Assembly (NCBI GenBank): GCA_964511405.1
Contig: CAZEFK010000014.1
Location: 1 to 48,501, forward strand
Reading direction: 5' to 3'
DNA: 48,501 nucleotides
Origin: CAZEFK01 sp964511405
GTDB taxonomy: Bacteria; Pseudomonadota; Alphaproteobacteria; Elsterales; Elsteraceae
The first letter of the stretch is position 1, and each line of letters begins with the position of its first letter. The notes beneath the pieces are model-generated. The model was not told where the DNA came from. It saw only the letters and a program-made list of their open reading frames with translations, and made no database searches. Positions 10,791-19,160 of the stretch are shown piece by piece. The position numbers were made by a program, and so were the translations under genes.

Positions 10791-13085
10791 TCAGAGCGTG
10801 CGCCTCGCCAGTAGCTGATCCGCGCTCGGCGCGGGTGGCATGCCCGCCAGGTCGCGGCCGATGACGTGGCGCTTGACCGTGGCGACCAGAGTCTCGCGGT
10901 CGAAGCCGCCTTTGCGCAGCACGGCGATGACGTTGGATGGCAGCAGCCGGGCGTCGGTCTCGGTGATCTCGTGATGGCTGACCACGACAATCGGCACGTC
11001 GCCCATGTCCGGTCGGGCGGCGAGCTGGCTGATCACCTGCAGGCCGTCGACCTCGGGCATCACGATGTCCAGCAGGATCAGGCCCGGCCGGACGTGCCGG
11101 AGCACCGCCAGCGCCGCCCGGCCGCTGTCCACCGCGACGGTCGTCAGGCCCGCCGCCCCCAGGACGTGCGCGAACTGCGCGCGCTCCGAGCCGTCGTCCT
11201 CGACGATCATCACGACTCCGGTGAGGGCACCCCGGACCAAGCGCCGCAGCACTCGCAGAAGCTCATCGGGCCGCTCGACGCGCACCACGCCGTCGAGATC
11301 CGTCAAAGCGACCGCGGCCTCGGACCGGGCGAGCACGACGATCGGCACCGCCGCCAAGACTGGATCGGCCCGAATAGCGCCAATCAGCCCGCCGCCATCG
11401 GGATCCGCTACGACGACCACCGTCGGGCCGACCTTGCGCGCGGCGGCCAGGGCTCCCGCGGCGTCAGGCGTGCTGTGCACCGCCGCCTCGCCCTCCAGCA
11501 TCTGGCGCACTTCGGCAGCCAAGGTCGGCTCGATCCCGACCAGGAGCAGGACCGCACGACCGATCATGGGATCCGGTGTCCGGCGCCGCTTCGCCTGATA
11601 CCGCCGCGGCAAGATCAGCACGAAGGTCGAACCGGCCTCGGGGTGGCTGGTCACGGCAATGTCGCCGCCGAGCATGCGCGCGAAGCTGCGCGACAGCGCC
11701 AGGCCCAGACCGGTGCCGCCGTAGATGCGGCTGGTGGTGGCCTCGGCTTGGGCGAAGGGCGTGAACAGGCGCACGACTTGCTCGGGGGTCATCCCGACGC
11801 CGCTGTCGCGGACGGCGAACGCGATGCGGTCCTCGCGGGTATCGGCGGTGACGCTCAGCTCGATGCGGCCGTCGCGGGTGAACTTGCAGGCGTTGCCGAG
11901 CAGGTTGAGCAGGCATTGCCGGATGCGGACCGGGTCTGATTCCATCATGTCGGCCTCGGGCGCGCAGGCGACCTCGAGGCGGTTGCCGCCCTTGGCCGCG
12001 AGCGGCGAGATGCCGGCACGCACCTCGGCGACCAGCCCGGCCACCGCGAAGGGTTCGATGATGGGCTCCATGCGCCCGGCCTCGATCTTCGACAGGTCCA
12101 GGACGTCGTTGATCAGGCCCAGGAGATGCCGCGACGAGCCGAGGATCTTGTCCAGGTCGTCGATCGCCTGGTTCCAGCCCTCTTCGGTCGCGCTCTCCAG
12201 CAGCATCTCGGAATAGCCGATGATCGCGTTGAGCGGCGTCCGCAGCTCGTGACTCATGTTGGCCAGGAAGGCCGACTTGGCGCGGCTGGCTGCTTCGGCC
12301 CGCAATTCCTCGGCGCGCGAGCGCGCCAGGCGACGCTCGCTCTCCTCCAGGGCTCGGCGGGCCTCTTCGCCGTGGCGCAGGCCTTCGACCAGCTGGTTGA
12401 AGGCGGCGACCAGCACGCCGAATTCGTCGTCGCGCTGCCACACCACCGGCGCATAGCGCTTGGCTGCCAGCGCGCGGATGCCGGCCAGCAGCATCTGCAT
12501 CGGCCGAAACACTTGCCCGTTCAGGATCACATACAGGGTCACGCCCAAGGCCGCGGTCAGGAACAGCGCCGCAAAGATCGCGATGGCAATCTGCTGTCGC
12601 AGCGCGGCGTCGACGGCGTCCGTCGCAAGGTCCAGCGTCAGCGTGCCAAGCGGCTCTTCGCGGCCGTCGCGGTGGAAGACAACCGGGGCAGCGACGCTGA
12701 CCACCGTGCCGTCGGTTCGGGGGACGCCACGCTCATAGAGCGTGGCGCGGTCCAGACCGGCCAGCCGGGCGGCAACGAAATCCGGATGGAGGGCCAGGGC
12801 GTCGACCAGATCCTGCGCCTCGGCCAGATCACGGGTCCACAGCGGGTAGGCCAGCGCCGACGCCTGCAGGTGCACGGTGACCTTGGCGCGGGTGACCAGC
12901 GCCGTCCGCTGGGCATGGTCGAGGCCTGTGGCAACTGCCGCCAGGACACCGGCCAGGATGACGAACATCAGCGGCAGCATCGCCGCCAGGATCGTGATCT
13001 TCAGGCCAAGCCCGTACGCCATGCCTGGCGTATCGGCCGAGGTGCCGGTCTCGCCGTCCGACGCTACGGCGTCCGTCGTCCGCAT
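10791..13085 (-). CDS. Hybrid sensor histidine kinase with two receiver-like domains
   Basis: The 764-residue protein has a membrane helix near 25-50, a periplasmic sensor of about 110 residues, a second helix near 166-190 and a HAMP-like segment. HisKA carries MSHELRTPL (phospho-His279), followed by a HATPase domain (GNACKF, DSGVGM, GGTGLGLALS). After it comes a degenerate receiver (about 505-617) lacking the paired acidic residues and the conserved Lys. A full receiver follows, with EDD near 629-631, phospho-Asp673 in LLDIVMPE, Ser703 and Lys725. No DNA-binding output is present, so phosphate probably goes to a separate partner. GT genes follow on the same strand. The signal sensed is unknown. 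Confidence 0.9.
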   Translation of the reverse strand: MRTTDAVASDGETGTSADTPGMAYGLGLKITILAAMLPLMFVILAGVLAAVATGLDHAQRTALVTRAKVTVHLQASALAYPLWTRDLAEAQDLVDALALHPDFVAARLAGLDRATLYERGVPRTDGTVVSVAAPVVFHRDGREEPLGTLTLDLATDAVDAALRQQIAIAIFAALFLTAALGVTLYVILNGQVFRPMQMLLAGIRALAAKRYAPVVWQRDDEFGVLVAAFNQLVEGLRHGEEARRALEESERRLARSRAEELRAEAASRAKSAFLANMSHELRTPLNAIIGYSEMLLESATEEGWNQAIDDLDKILGSSRHLLGLINDVLDLSKIEAGRMEPIIEPFAVAGLVAEVRAGISPLAAKGGNRLEVACAPEADMMESDPVRIRQCLLNLLGNACKFTRDGRIELSVTADTREDRIAFAVRDSGVGMTPEQVVRLFTPFAQAEATTSRIYGGTGLGLALSRSFARMLGGDIAVTSHPEAGSTFVLILPRRYQAKRRRTPDPMIGRAVLLLVGIEPTLAAEVRQMLEGEAAVHSTPDAAGALAAARKVGPTVVVVADPDGGGLIGAIRADPVLAAVPIVVLARSEAAVALTDLDGVVRVERPDELLRVLRRLVRGALTGVVMIVEDDGSERAQFAHVLGAAGLTTVAVDSGRAALAVLRHVRPGLILLDIVMPEVDGLQVISQLAARPDMGDVPIVVVSHHEITETDARLLPSNVIAVLRKGGFDRETLVATVKRHVIGRDLAGMPPAPSADQLLARRTL

Positions 13086-13163
13086 CGGGGCATCCTCCCC
13101 ATCGCCGGCCGATCCGGCGATGGTCGAAGGATCGCAGGAAGATGTTGATGGATCGTAGACCGG

Positions 13164-15335
13164 CTAACGGTCCCACGGCCGGTCGAGCAGGGCTGCGATC
13201 CGGTCGGTGCCGCGGGGCAGTGGCGGCCGCCGCTCGATCCGGACGGTGCCGCTGCCGCCGACGATGTCGACCAGGGTTTCGGCATCCCGGCGCCGGAACC
13301 GCAGGTCGACCCGCGCCGGGCCGACGGCGATGCCGGCCAGGGTCACCTCCGGCAGCCAGTCCGGAAGCGTCGGGTCGACGAACACGGTGGCCAGCGCCGC
13401 CGCCGGGATCACCCCGGCCAGGGTCAGGATCAGCGCCACGACCGCGCTGGCCGACCAGGCCTGCGGCGAATTCGCCCCGGGATAGCCGCCGGGATGCGGA
13501 TGGGCGGTGTCGCGGGCGTGGCCGCCGAACACCTCGGGCAGCCGGTTGCCGGCGAACAGCCGCGTGGCATCGAACAGCCCGCGCGACAGGCGGTGGAGCT
13601 CGTCGATGAAGCCATAGCGCTTCAGGCCCATGGCGATGGTCGCGCTGTCCCACGGCCACACCGACCCCAGGTGATAGACGAAGGGGTTGTAGGCCGGATG
13701 GCGGGACGACAAGGTCCGGATGCCCCAGCCGCTGAACAGGTCGGGCGCCATCAGGCGGCGGGCGACGGCTTCGGCCCGGCCGGCGTCGACGATCCCGAAG
13801 GCCAGGCATTGACCAGCATTGTCGGCGATGGTCCGGACCGGCCGCTTGGCAGGGTCCAGGGCCAAGGCGAAATACTGCTCGTCCTCGAGCCAGAACGCCT
13901 CGTTGAACCGGCGCTTCAGGCGTTCGGCCTGATCCAGGAGATCGCGGCCGAACGCCGCCTCGCCGAGCGCCAGGAACAGGTGCCCGGCCGCCTGCTTGGC
14001 GGCGTAGTAGCAGCCTTGGATCTCGGCGACGGCAATCGGCGCGTCGACCGGCCGGCCGTCGGGATAGAGGATCGCTTGCTCGGAATCCTTCCAGCCCTGG
14101 TTCTTGATCCCGGCCCGGCCGGCCTTGGTGCGGTATTCGTAGAACCCGTCGCCGTCGATGTCGCCGTCACGGTCCATCCAGGCCAGCGTCGCCCGGACAT
14201 GCTCGCGGATCTCGGTGATGAAGTCGCGGTCGCCCGTCAGCAGCGGATCGAGCGCCGCCCCGATCACGAACATGCCGGGCGCGGTGTGATCGCCGTAATA
14301 GTGCAGGAAGGGCGTCCGGCCGAGCAGCGCGAGCGGGCTTTGCTGCTGCTGATGGATCACCTTGCCGGGCTCGGCGTCGTAGCGGTCGTCATAGCGGTCG
14401 GCATGCCAGCGCACCATGGCGCGCAGGGTCCCGCGCAGCATCGACGGGCTCAGCAGGCTCGCCTGGCGGGCGGCAATCAGGGCATCGCGGCCGAACATCG
14501 CCTGGAACATGGGAATGCCGGCCGCGGGCATCAGCTGCTCGCCGCCCTCGCCCTCGCCCAGCGCCAGCGAATCCAGGTCCGCGATCGCCCGGTCCCAAGC
14601 CTCCTGGACCAGGGGCACCGGCGTCGACAGCGCCACGCGCGGCACCGCGGCCGCGGCGCCGGCGCCCACGCTCCAGCCGGCACCGCTGGGCTCGATGGGC
14701 GCGCCCTGAAAGACCGGCGCGACCGTTATCGCCATGACCAGCGCAGCCTGCGGCGACAGCGTCGTATCCAGCCGCACCGCGTCGTCCTCGACGGCCAGCG
14801 TCGCCCCCGGGCATCGGATCCGGATCGTGGTGCCGTGATGGAGCTGCGGATGCCGGGAGCGCAGCGCGATCTCGCCGCCGGCCGTGATTGTCCGCCACGC
14901 CCGGGTCACGGGCACGGCCTCGGCGTCGATGCCTGATGCCGCCGCCGAGAGGTCGGCGTAGTCGGCCGCGACGGCGATGCTGACCCCGACCGGCGCCGGC
15001 GCCAGGCCGCGGTTGGTCAGGATCACCTCCTGCCGCAACCCGGTGCCGACGAAGCGGTTGACCTGGATCTCGATCGCCTTTAGGGCGATCTCGCCGTCGC
15101 CCGGAGCCGGGGCCAGGTAGTAGGCGATGGAACTGCGGCTGTCGACCGCAACGGCCGACGCGAATCGTGGCGCCTGGCCGCCGACCAGGAGAGCCAGCCG
15201 CGACAGGAACCGGGTCTGGCGGTAGTAGAAGCCCTCGACGCCCTTGCCGATCCGACCCGTGGCGTCGCTGATCAGCAGGCTGTGCTCGCGATGGAGGATC
15301 AGCCGCTCGGGCGCCAGGCGGAAGCGATTGTCCAC
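13164..15335 (-). CDS. Amylo-alpha-1,6-glucosidase / glycogen-debranching-type glycosidase
   Basis: This 723-residue protein starts LAPERLILHREHSLLISD, then GVEGFYYRQTRFLSR, the pattern of bacterial GDE N-terminal domains. The second half is an (alpha/alpha)6 barrel of the GDE_C type, with FQAMFGRDALIAARQ, YEYRTKAGRAGIKNQGWKDS, FVYHLGSVWPWDSATIA and GYPGANSPQAWSASA. Acidic residues in GWKDS and the aromatic-rich loops fit a glucosidase active site. The start is a GTG at 15335 preceded by an excellent GGAGGAG ribosome-binding site; residues further upstream are not family-like. No glycogen synthase or branching gene is nearby, so the natural substrate may be another alpha-glucan. Confidence 0.85.
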   Translation of the reverse strand: MDNRFRLAPERLILHREHSLLISDATGRIGKGVEGFYYRQTRFLSRLALLVGGQAPRFASAVAVDSRSSIAYYLAPAPGDGEIALKAIEIQVNRFVGTGLRQEVILTNRGLAPAPVGVSIAVAADYADLSAAASGIDAEAVPVTRAWRTITAGGEIALRSRHPQLHHGTTIRIRCPGATLAVEDDAVRLDTTLSPQAALVMAITVAPVFQGAPIEPSGAGWSVGAGAAAAVPRVALSTPVPLVQEAWDRAIADLDSLALGEGEGGEQLMPAAGIPMFQAMFGRDALIAARQASLLSPSMLRGTLRAMVRWHADRYDDRYDAEPGKVIHQQQQSPLALLGRTPFLHYYGDHTAPGMFVIGAALDPLLTGDRDFITEIREHVRATLAWMDRDGDIDGDGFYEYRTKAGRAGIKNQGWKDSEQAILYPDGRPVDAPIAVAEIQGCYYAAKQAAGHLFLALGEAAFGRDLLDQAERLKRRFNEAFWLEDEQYFALALDPAKRPVRTIADNAGQCLAFGIVDAGRAEAVARRLMAPDLFSGWGIRTLSSRHPAYNPFVYHLGSVWPWDSATIAMGLKRYGFIDELHRLSRGLFDATRLFAGNRLPEVFGGHARDTAHPHPGGYPGANSPQAWSASAVVALILTLAGVIPAAALATVFVDPTLPDWLPEVTLAGIAVGPARVDLRFRRRDAETLVDIVGGSGTVRIERRPPLPRGTDRIAALLDRPWDR

Positions 15336-15515
15336 GCTGCTCCTCCGCGACCGGCCCTTCTGCCGCCGTATCCTCGATCGGCACAACGCGCTGCAGCGAA
15401 CCCGATTCCGCCCGATCGTCCGTCGCTGCGCTGCGCCGCAGCGCCTGGTCCTGAACGCATTGTAATGTTGCGCCGAGGCGCGGCGGAGACGGGCACCCCA
15501 GCTCCTGGGCATCAA

Positions 15516-15533
15516 GGGATCCGATCGGATCCC
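15516..15533. promoter_or_regulatory. 18-bp perfect palindrome upstream of degP
   Basis: GGGATCCGA is followed immediately by TCGGATCCC, a perfect dyad ending 19 bases before the degP ATG. It lies in the 217-base divergent region between the debranching-type gene and degP. Its position suits an operator, perhaps for the regulator encoded two genes downstream, or an mRNA leader hairpin. Function is inference. Confidence 0.5.
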
Positions 15534-15552
15534 CATGACCCGAGGAGCAGCC

Positions 15553-17043
15553 ATGACCCCCAACCCATCGCCCGCCGCGCCGCGCCGCCGCCGCTTGGCC
15601 GTCGCCGCGCTGCTGGCCACCACCATCCTGGCCGGCGGCGGCCTGGCGTCGTCGCAGGCCTGGTCGTCCGACCCGCAGCCGGTGCCGTCGGCGCCCGCCT
15701 CCCAGCCCGGCTTCGCCGACCTGGTCGCCAAGGTCAAGCCGGCGGTCGTCAACATCGCCACCACCGAAGGGATCGAGCGCACCAGCGCGCCGTCGGCGGG
15801 CCTGCCCGGCGTGCCGCCCGATTCGCCGCTTGGCCAGCCGTTCCAGGCCCTGCCCCAAAACCATGACCAGGACCGCGAGGGGGGCACCCGCCGCGCCCTG
15901 GGGTCCGGCTTCATCGTCGACCCGGCCGGCTACATCGTGACCAACAACCACGTGGTCGACCATGCGCGGACGATCATGGTCACGCTCGACGACGGCAGCA
16001 GCTATCCCGCGACGGTGACGGGCCGCGACCCCAAGACCGATCTCGCCTTGCTGAAGATCGACGCCAAGCGGCCGCTGCCCGCCGTCGCCTTCGGCAATTC
16101 CGAGGCGGCGCGGGTCGGCGATTGGGTGATCGCCGTCGGCAATCCGTTCGGACTGGGCGGCACGGTCACCGCCGGCATCGTCTCGGCCCATGGCCGCACC
16201 GTCGATGCCGGGCCTTATGACGACTTCCTGCAGATCGACGCGCCGATCAACCCCGGCAACTCGGGCGGGCCGCTGTTCGATCAGTCCGGCCACGTGGTCG
16301 GCATCGACACCGCGATCTTCTCGCCCACCGGGGGCAGCGTCGGCATCGGTTTCGCTATCCCGTCCAACCTGGCCGCCCGCGTGGTCGCTCAGCTCCGCGA
16401 CCATGGCAGCGTCGAGCGCGGCTGGCTCGGCGTCCAGATGCAGCCCTTGACCCCGGCCCTGGCCAAGGCGATCGGTCGGCCCGACGCGGTCGGCGTGCTG
16501 GTCGACCAGGTCGAGGCCGACTCGCCGGCAGCACGCGCCAAGCTGCAGGCGGGCGACATCATCACCGCCTTCAATGGCACCACGGTCAAGGCGCCGCGCG
16601 ACCTGGCGCTGGCGGTGGCCGACCTGCACGCCGGCCAGACCGCCAAGGTCGACATCTGGCGCGACGGCGCGCAGCGGACGCTCGACGTGACCGTCGGCAA
16701 CCAGCCGGCCGAGCGCACAGCGAGCCTCGATGACGGAGCGGCCACACCGCGGGTCGGCCTGGCCCTCGCGCCGCTGTCGCCCGAGTCGGAGCAGGCGTTC
16801 GGCCTCGACGGATCGGCCCGCGGCGCGGTCGTCGCCCGGGTGGTGCCGGGCAGCCAGGCCGAAGCGAGCGGGGTCCAGCCCGGGGACGTGATCGTCAAGG
16901 TCGGCCGGGCGGCCGTCAGCTCGCCGTCCGACGTGGTGGCCGAGATCCGCGCCGCCGAGCACGCGCACAAGGATGCGGTTCCGTTGCTGGTCATGCGCGA
17001 TGGCAAGACCTACTACCTTGCGCTCGAGCTCAAGGCGGCCTAG
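15553..17043 (+). CDS. degP: Periplasmic serine protease/chaperone, DegP/HtrA (Do) family
   Basis: DegP-type proteases degrade or hold misfolded periplasmic proteins. The 496-residue precursor has an Arg-rich N-terminus and a hydrophobic signal segment (about 20-38) ending near SQA. The trypsin-like domain shows the triad: His in YIVTNNHVVD, Asp in DPKTDLALLKI, and Ser in NPGNSGGPLF. Two PDZ domains follow (about 290-380 and 395-490), with GWLGVQMQ and VVPGSQAEASGVQPGDVIV. The ATG at 15553 has a GAGGAGCAG ribosome-binding site; an in-frame ATG at 15535 lies inside the palindrome region and is less likely. A two-component pair follows, suggesting envelope-stress control. Confidence 0.93.
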   Translation: MTPNPSPAAPRRRRLAVAALLATTILAGGGLASSQAWSSDPQPVPSAPASQPGFADLVAKVKPAVVNIATTEGIERTSAPSAGLPGVPPDSPLGQPFQALPQNHDQDREGGTRRALGSGFIVDPAGYIVTNNHVVDHARTIMVTLDDGSSYPATVTGRDPKTDLALLKIDAKRPLPAVAFGNSEAARVGDWVIAVGNPFGLGGTVTAGIVSAHGRTVDAGPYDDFLQIDAPINPGNSGGPLFDQSGHVVGIDTAIFSPTGGSVGIGFAIPSNLAARVVAQLRDHGSVERGWLGVQMQPLTPALAKAIGRPDAVGVLVDQVEADSPAARAKLQAGDIITAFNGTTVKAPRDLALAVADLHAGQTAKVDIWRDGAQRTLDVTVGNQPAERTASLDDGAATPRVGLALAPLSPESEQAFGLDGSARGAVVARVVPGSQAEASGVQPGDVIVKVGRAAVSSPSDVVAEIRAAEHAHKDAVPLLVMRDGKTYYLALELKAA

Positions 17044-17051
17044 CCAAGCCG

Positions 17052-17080
17052 CGGCCGGAGCGGGCAGCCCGCTCCGGCCG
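17052..17080 (+). other. Strong hairpin between degP and the response regulator gene
   Basis: A perfect 13-bp inverted repeat (CGGCCGGAGCGGG and its complement) with loop CAG begins 9 bases after the degP stop. It is followed directly by GGAG, the ribosome-binding site of the regulator gene. There is no T run, so termination would be at best partial. It may protect the degP message 3' end or limit expression of the downstream regulators. Confidence 0.6.
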
Positions 17081-17091
17081 GGAGCCCTGCC

Positions 17092-17769
17092 ATGAAGATC
17101 CTGCTGGTCGAGGACAACGAGCGGCTGATCCAGTTCATCCGCAAGGGCCTGACCGAGAACGGCCATACCGTCGACTGCGCCGGGACCGGCCGCGACGGGC
17201 TGTTCCTGGCCGGTGGCGGCAGCTATGACGCGATCGTCCTGGACCGGATGCTGCCCGGCGGCATGGACGGCCTGGCGATCATCGAGGCGCTGCGGCGCAC
17301 CGGCAACCGGACCCCGATCCTGGTGCTGAGCGCGCTCAGCGACGTCGACGAACGCATCCGGGGCTTACGCACCGGCGCCGACGACTACCTGACCAAGCCG
17401 TTCGCCTTCGGCGAGCTGGCGGCGCGCCTGGATGCCCTGGCCCGGCGCCGCGAGGCGGCACCGGGCGGCTCGGTCCTGACCGTCGGCGACCTGGCGCTCG
17501 ACCGCGCGGCCCACACGGTCACCCGCGGTGGCCGCGAGATCCGGCTGCAGCCGCAGGAATACAAGCTGCTGGACTATCTGATGCGGCACGCCGGGCGCGT
17601 GGTCACGCGCACCATGCTGCTGGAAAACCTGTGGGACATCCATTTCGAGCCGCAGACCAACGTTGTCGACTCCCACATCAGCAAGCTGCGCCAGAAGGTC
17701 GACAGTGGCTTCGACCGCCCGCTCATCCACACCGTCCGCGGCGTGGGGTACAAGCTCGGGCCCGAATGA
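17092..17769 (+). CDS. OmpR/PhoB-family response regulator
   Basis: The 225-residue protein has a receiver domain with acidic EDN at 7-9, phospho-acceptor Asp51 in VLDRMLPGG, Ser80 and Lys102 in TKPF. A winged-helix DNA-binding domain (about 128-222) follows, with LQPQEYKLLDYLMRHAG, ENLWDIHFEPQTNVVDSHI and HTVRGVGYKLG. All switch residues are intact. The gene overlaps the kinase gene by ATGA and lies 48 bases after degP, so it is the cognate regulator of that kinase. By position it is likely to control degP or related envelope genes. Confidence 0.95.
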   Translation: MKILLVEDNERLIQFIRKGLTENGHTVDCAGTGRDGLFLAGGGSYDAIVLDRMLPGGMDGLAIIEALRRTGNRTPILVLSALSDVDERIRGLRTGADDYLTKPFAFGELAARLDALARRREAAPGGSVLTVGDLALDRAAHTVTRGGREIRLQPQEYKLLDYLMRHAGRVVTRTMLLENLWDIHFEPQTNVVDSHISKLRQKVDSGFDRPLIHTVRGVGYKLGPE

Positions 17770-19160
17770 GCCGGCTGCTGCAGTCGACGTCGGTCCGCCT
17801 GGCGCTCGGTTACGCCCTGCTGTTCGTCGTCTCGTCGCTGCTGCTGGTCGGGCTCCTGTGGTGGCGCACCGCGGCCTATCTCGACCGCGAGATCGAAGCC
17901 GTGATCCTGGCCGATACGCAAGCCGTCGCCGACCGCTTCCGCGATGCCGGGCTGGCCGGCGCGATCCGGACCGTGGCCGAGCGCGCCCAGATCAGCGGCG
18001 ACCCCAACGCGATCTATCTGCTGGCCGATCCGGCGCTGACCCCGGTCGCCGGCAACCTGGAGGCATGGCCGCTGCAGATCGGCATTCAGCCCGGCTGGCA
18101 CCAGGCCGACATGGTGCACAACGGCCAGGTCCGCGCGACGCGGCTCCTGAGCATCAACCTGCCGGCCGGCTTCCACCTGGTGATCGGGCGCGACGTGCAG
18201 GACCGCATCGGCGTGCGCGGCCTAGTGCTCAGCGGGCTCGGCTGGGCCACTGGCGGCGCGCTGCTGCTGGCCCTGGTCGGCGGCCTGCTGGTCCGGCGCG
18301 GGCTGTTGCGGCGGGTCGAGACCATCAACCGCACAGCCGCGGCGATCGTGCAGGGCGACCTGACGCAGCGCCTGCCCACCCGGGGCTCGGCCGACGAGTT
18401 CGACGAGCTCGGCCGCACGATCAACCGGATGCTCGCCCAGATCGAAACCCTGATCGAGGGCGTGCGCAACGTCTCCAACGTGCTGGCCCACGACCTGCGC
18501 ACGCCGATCGCGGCCGTGCGCGCCCGCCTGGAGGACTTGGTCGGGCAGCATCCCACCGATGCCGTCGGCGCCGAGCTGGAGCAGGCAATCGCCGAGCTCG
18601 ACCAGGCGATGGCGATCTTCCATGCCTTGCTGCGGCTGGCCGAGATCGATTCGGGCGTGCGCCGCGCCGGCTTCCAGGTGGTCGACCCGGCGCAGCCGAT
18701 CCGGGCGACCGCCGAGCTGTTCGGCCCGGCGATCGAGGCCAAGGGCATCGCGCTGTCGGTGGCGGCGCCGGCCGGTCTCGCGGTCGACGCCGATCCGGCG
18801 CTGCTCGCCCAGGCGATCGCCAATCTTCTAGACAACGCCCTGAAGTTCGTGTCCGCCGGCGGCGCGATCGCGGTCTCGCTCGGCCGCGACTCGGCCGGAC
18901 AGGTGGTGATCGCGGTCCGGGACACCGGGCCCGGCATTCCCGAAGCCGACCGGGCCAAGGTCACCGAGCGGTTCTATCGCGGCGATGCCAGCCGGGGCAC
19001 GGCCGGCGTCGGCCTGGGCCTCAGCATCGTCGCCGCGATCGCTCGGCTGCATGGCGGCGTGCTGCGGCTCGGCGACAACGGCCCCGGGCTGGCGGCCGAG
19101 CTGATCCTGCCGGCGCCCGCCGCGGCGCCCGGCCGCCCCGCTCAGCGGGCGATCGCCTGA
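17766..19160 (+). CDS. Sensor histidine kinase, cognate to the adjacent OmpR-type regulator
   Basis: This 464-residue membrane kinase has a first helix near 12-34, a periplasmic sensor of about 120 residues and a second helix near 155-178. A HAMP domain contains DLTQRLPTRGSADEFDELG. HisKA has VLAHDLRTPIAAVR with phospho-His242. HATPase motifs are LLDNALKFV, VRDTGPGIP and GVGLGLSIV. The ATG at 17766 overlaps the regulator stop (ATGA). Its last 19 bases overlap the convergent TPR-glycosyltransferase gene. The signal is unknown; periplasmic folding stress is a reasonable guess from its link to degP. Confidence 0.94.
   Translation: MSRLLQSTSVRLALGYALLFVVSSLLLVGLLWWRTAAYLDREIEAVILADTQAVADRFRDAGLAGAIRTVAERAQISGDPNAIYLLADPALTPVAGNLEAWPLQIGIQPGWHQADMVHNGQVRATRLLSINLPAGFHLVIGRDVQDRIGVRGLVLSGLGWATGGALLLALVGGLLVRRGLLRRVETINRTAAAIVQGDLTQRLPTRGSADEFDELGRTINRMLAQIETLIEGVRNVSNVLAHDLRTPIAAVRARLEDLVGQHPTDAVGAELEQAIAELDQAMAIFHALLRLAEIDSGVRRAGFQVVDPAQPIRATAELFGPAIEAKGIALSVAAPAGLAVDADPALLAQAIANLLDNALKFVSAGGAIAVSLGRDSAGQVVIAVRDTGPGIPEADRAKVTERFYRGDASRGTAGVGLGLSIVAAIARLHGGVLRLGDNGPGLAAELILPAPAAAPGRPAQRAIA

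Noticed and set aside
14389..17166. Open frame of 925 codons on the minus strand across the degP region
   Set aside because: degP is unmistakable on the plus strand, and this frame shows no domain outside the shadow.
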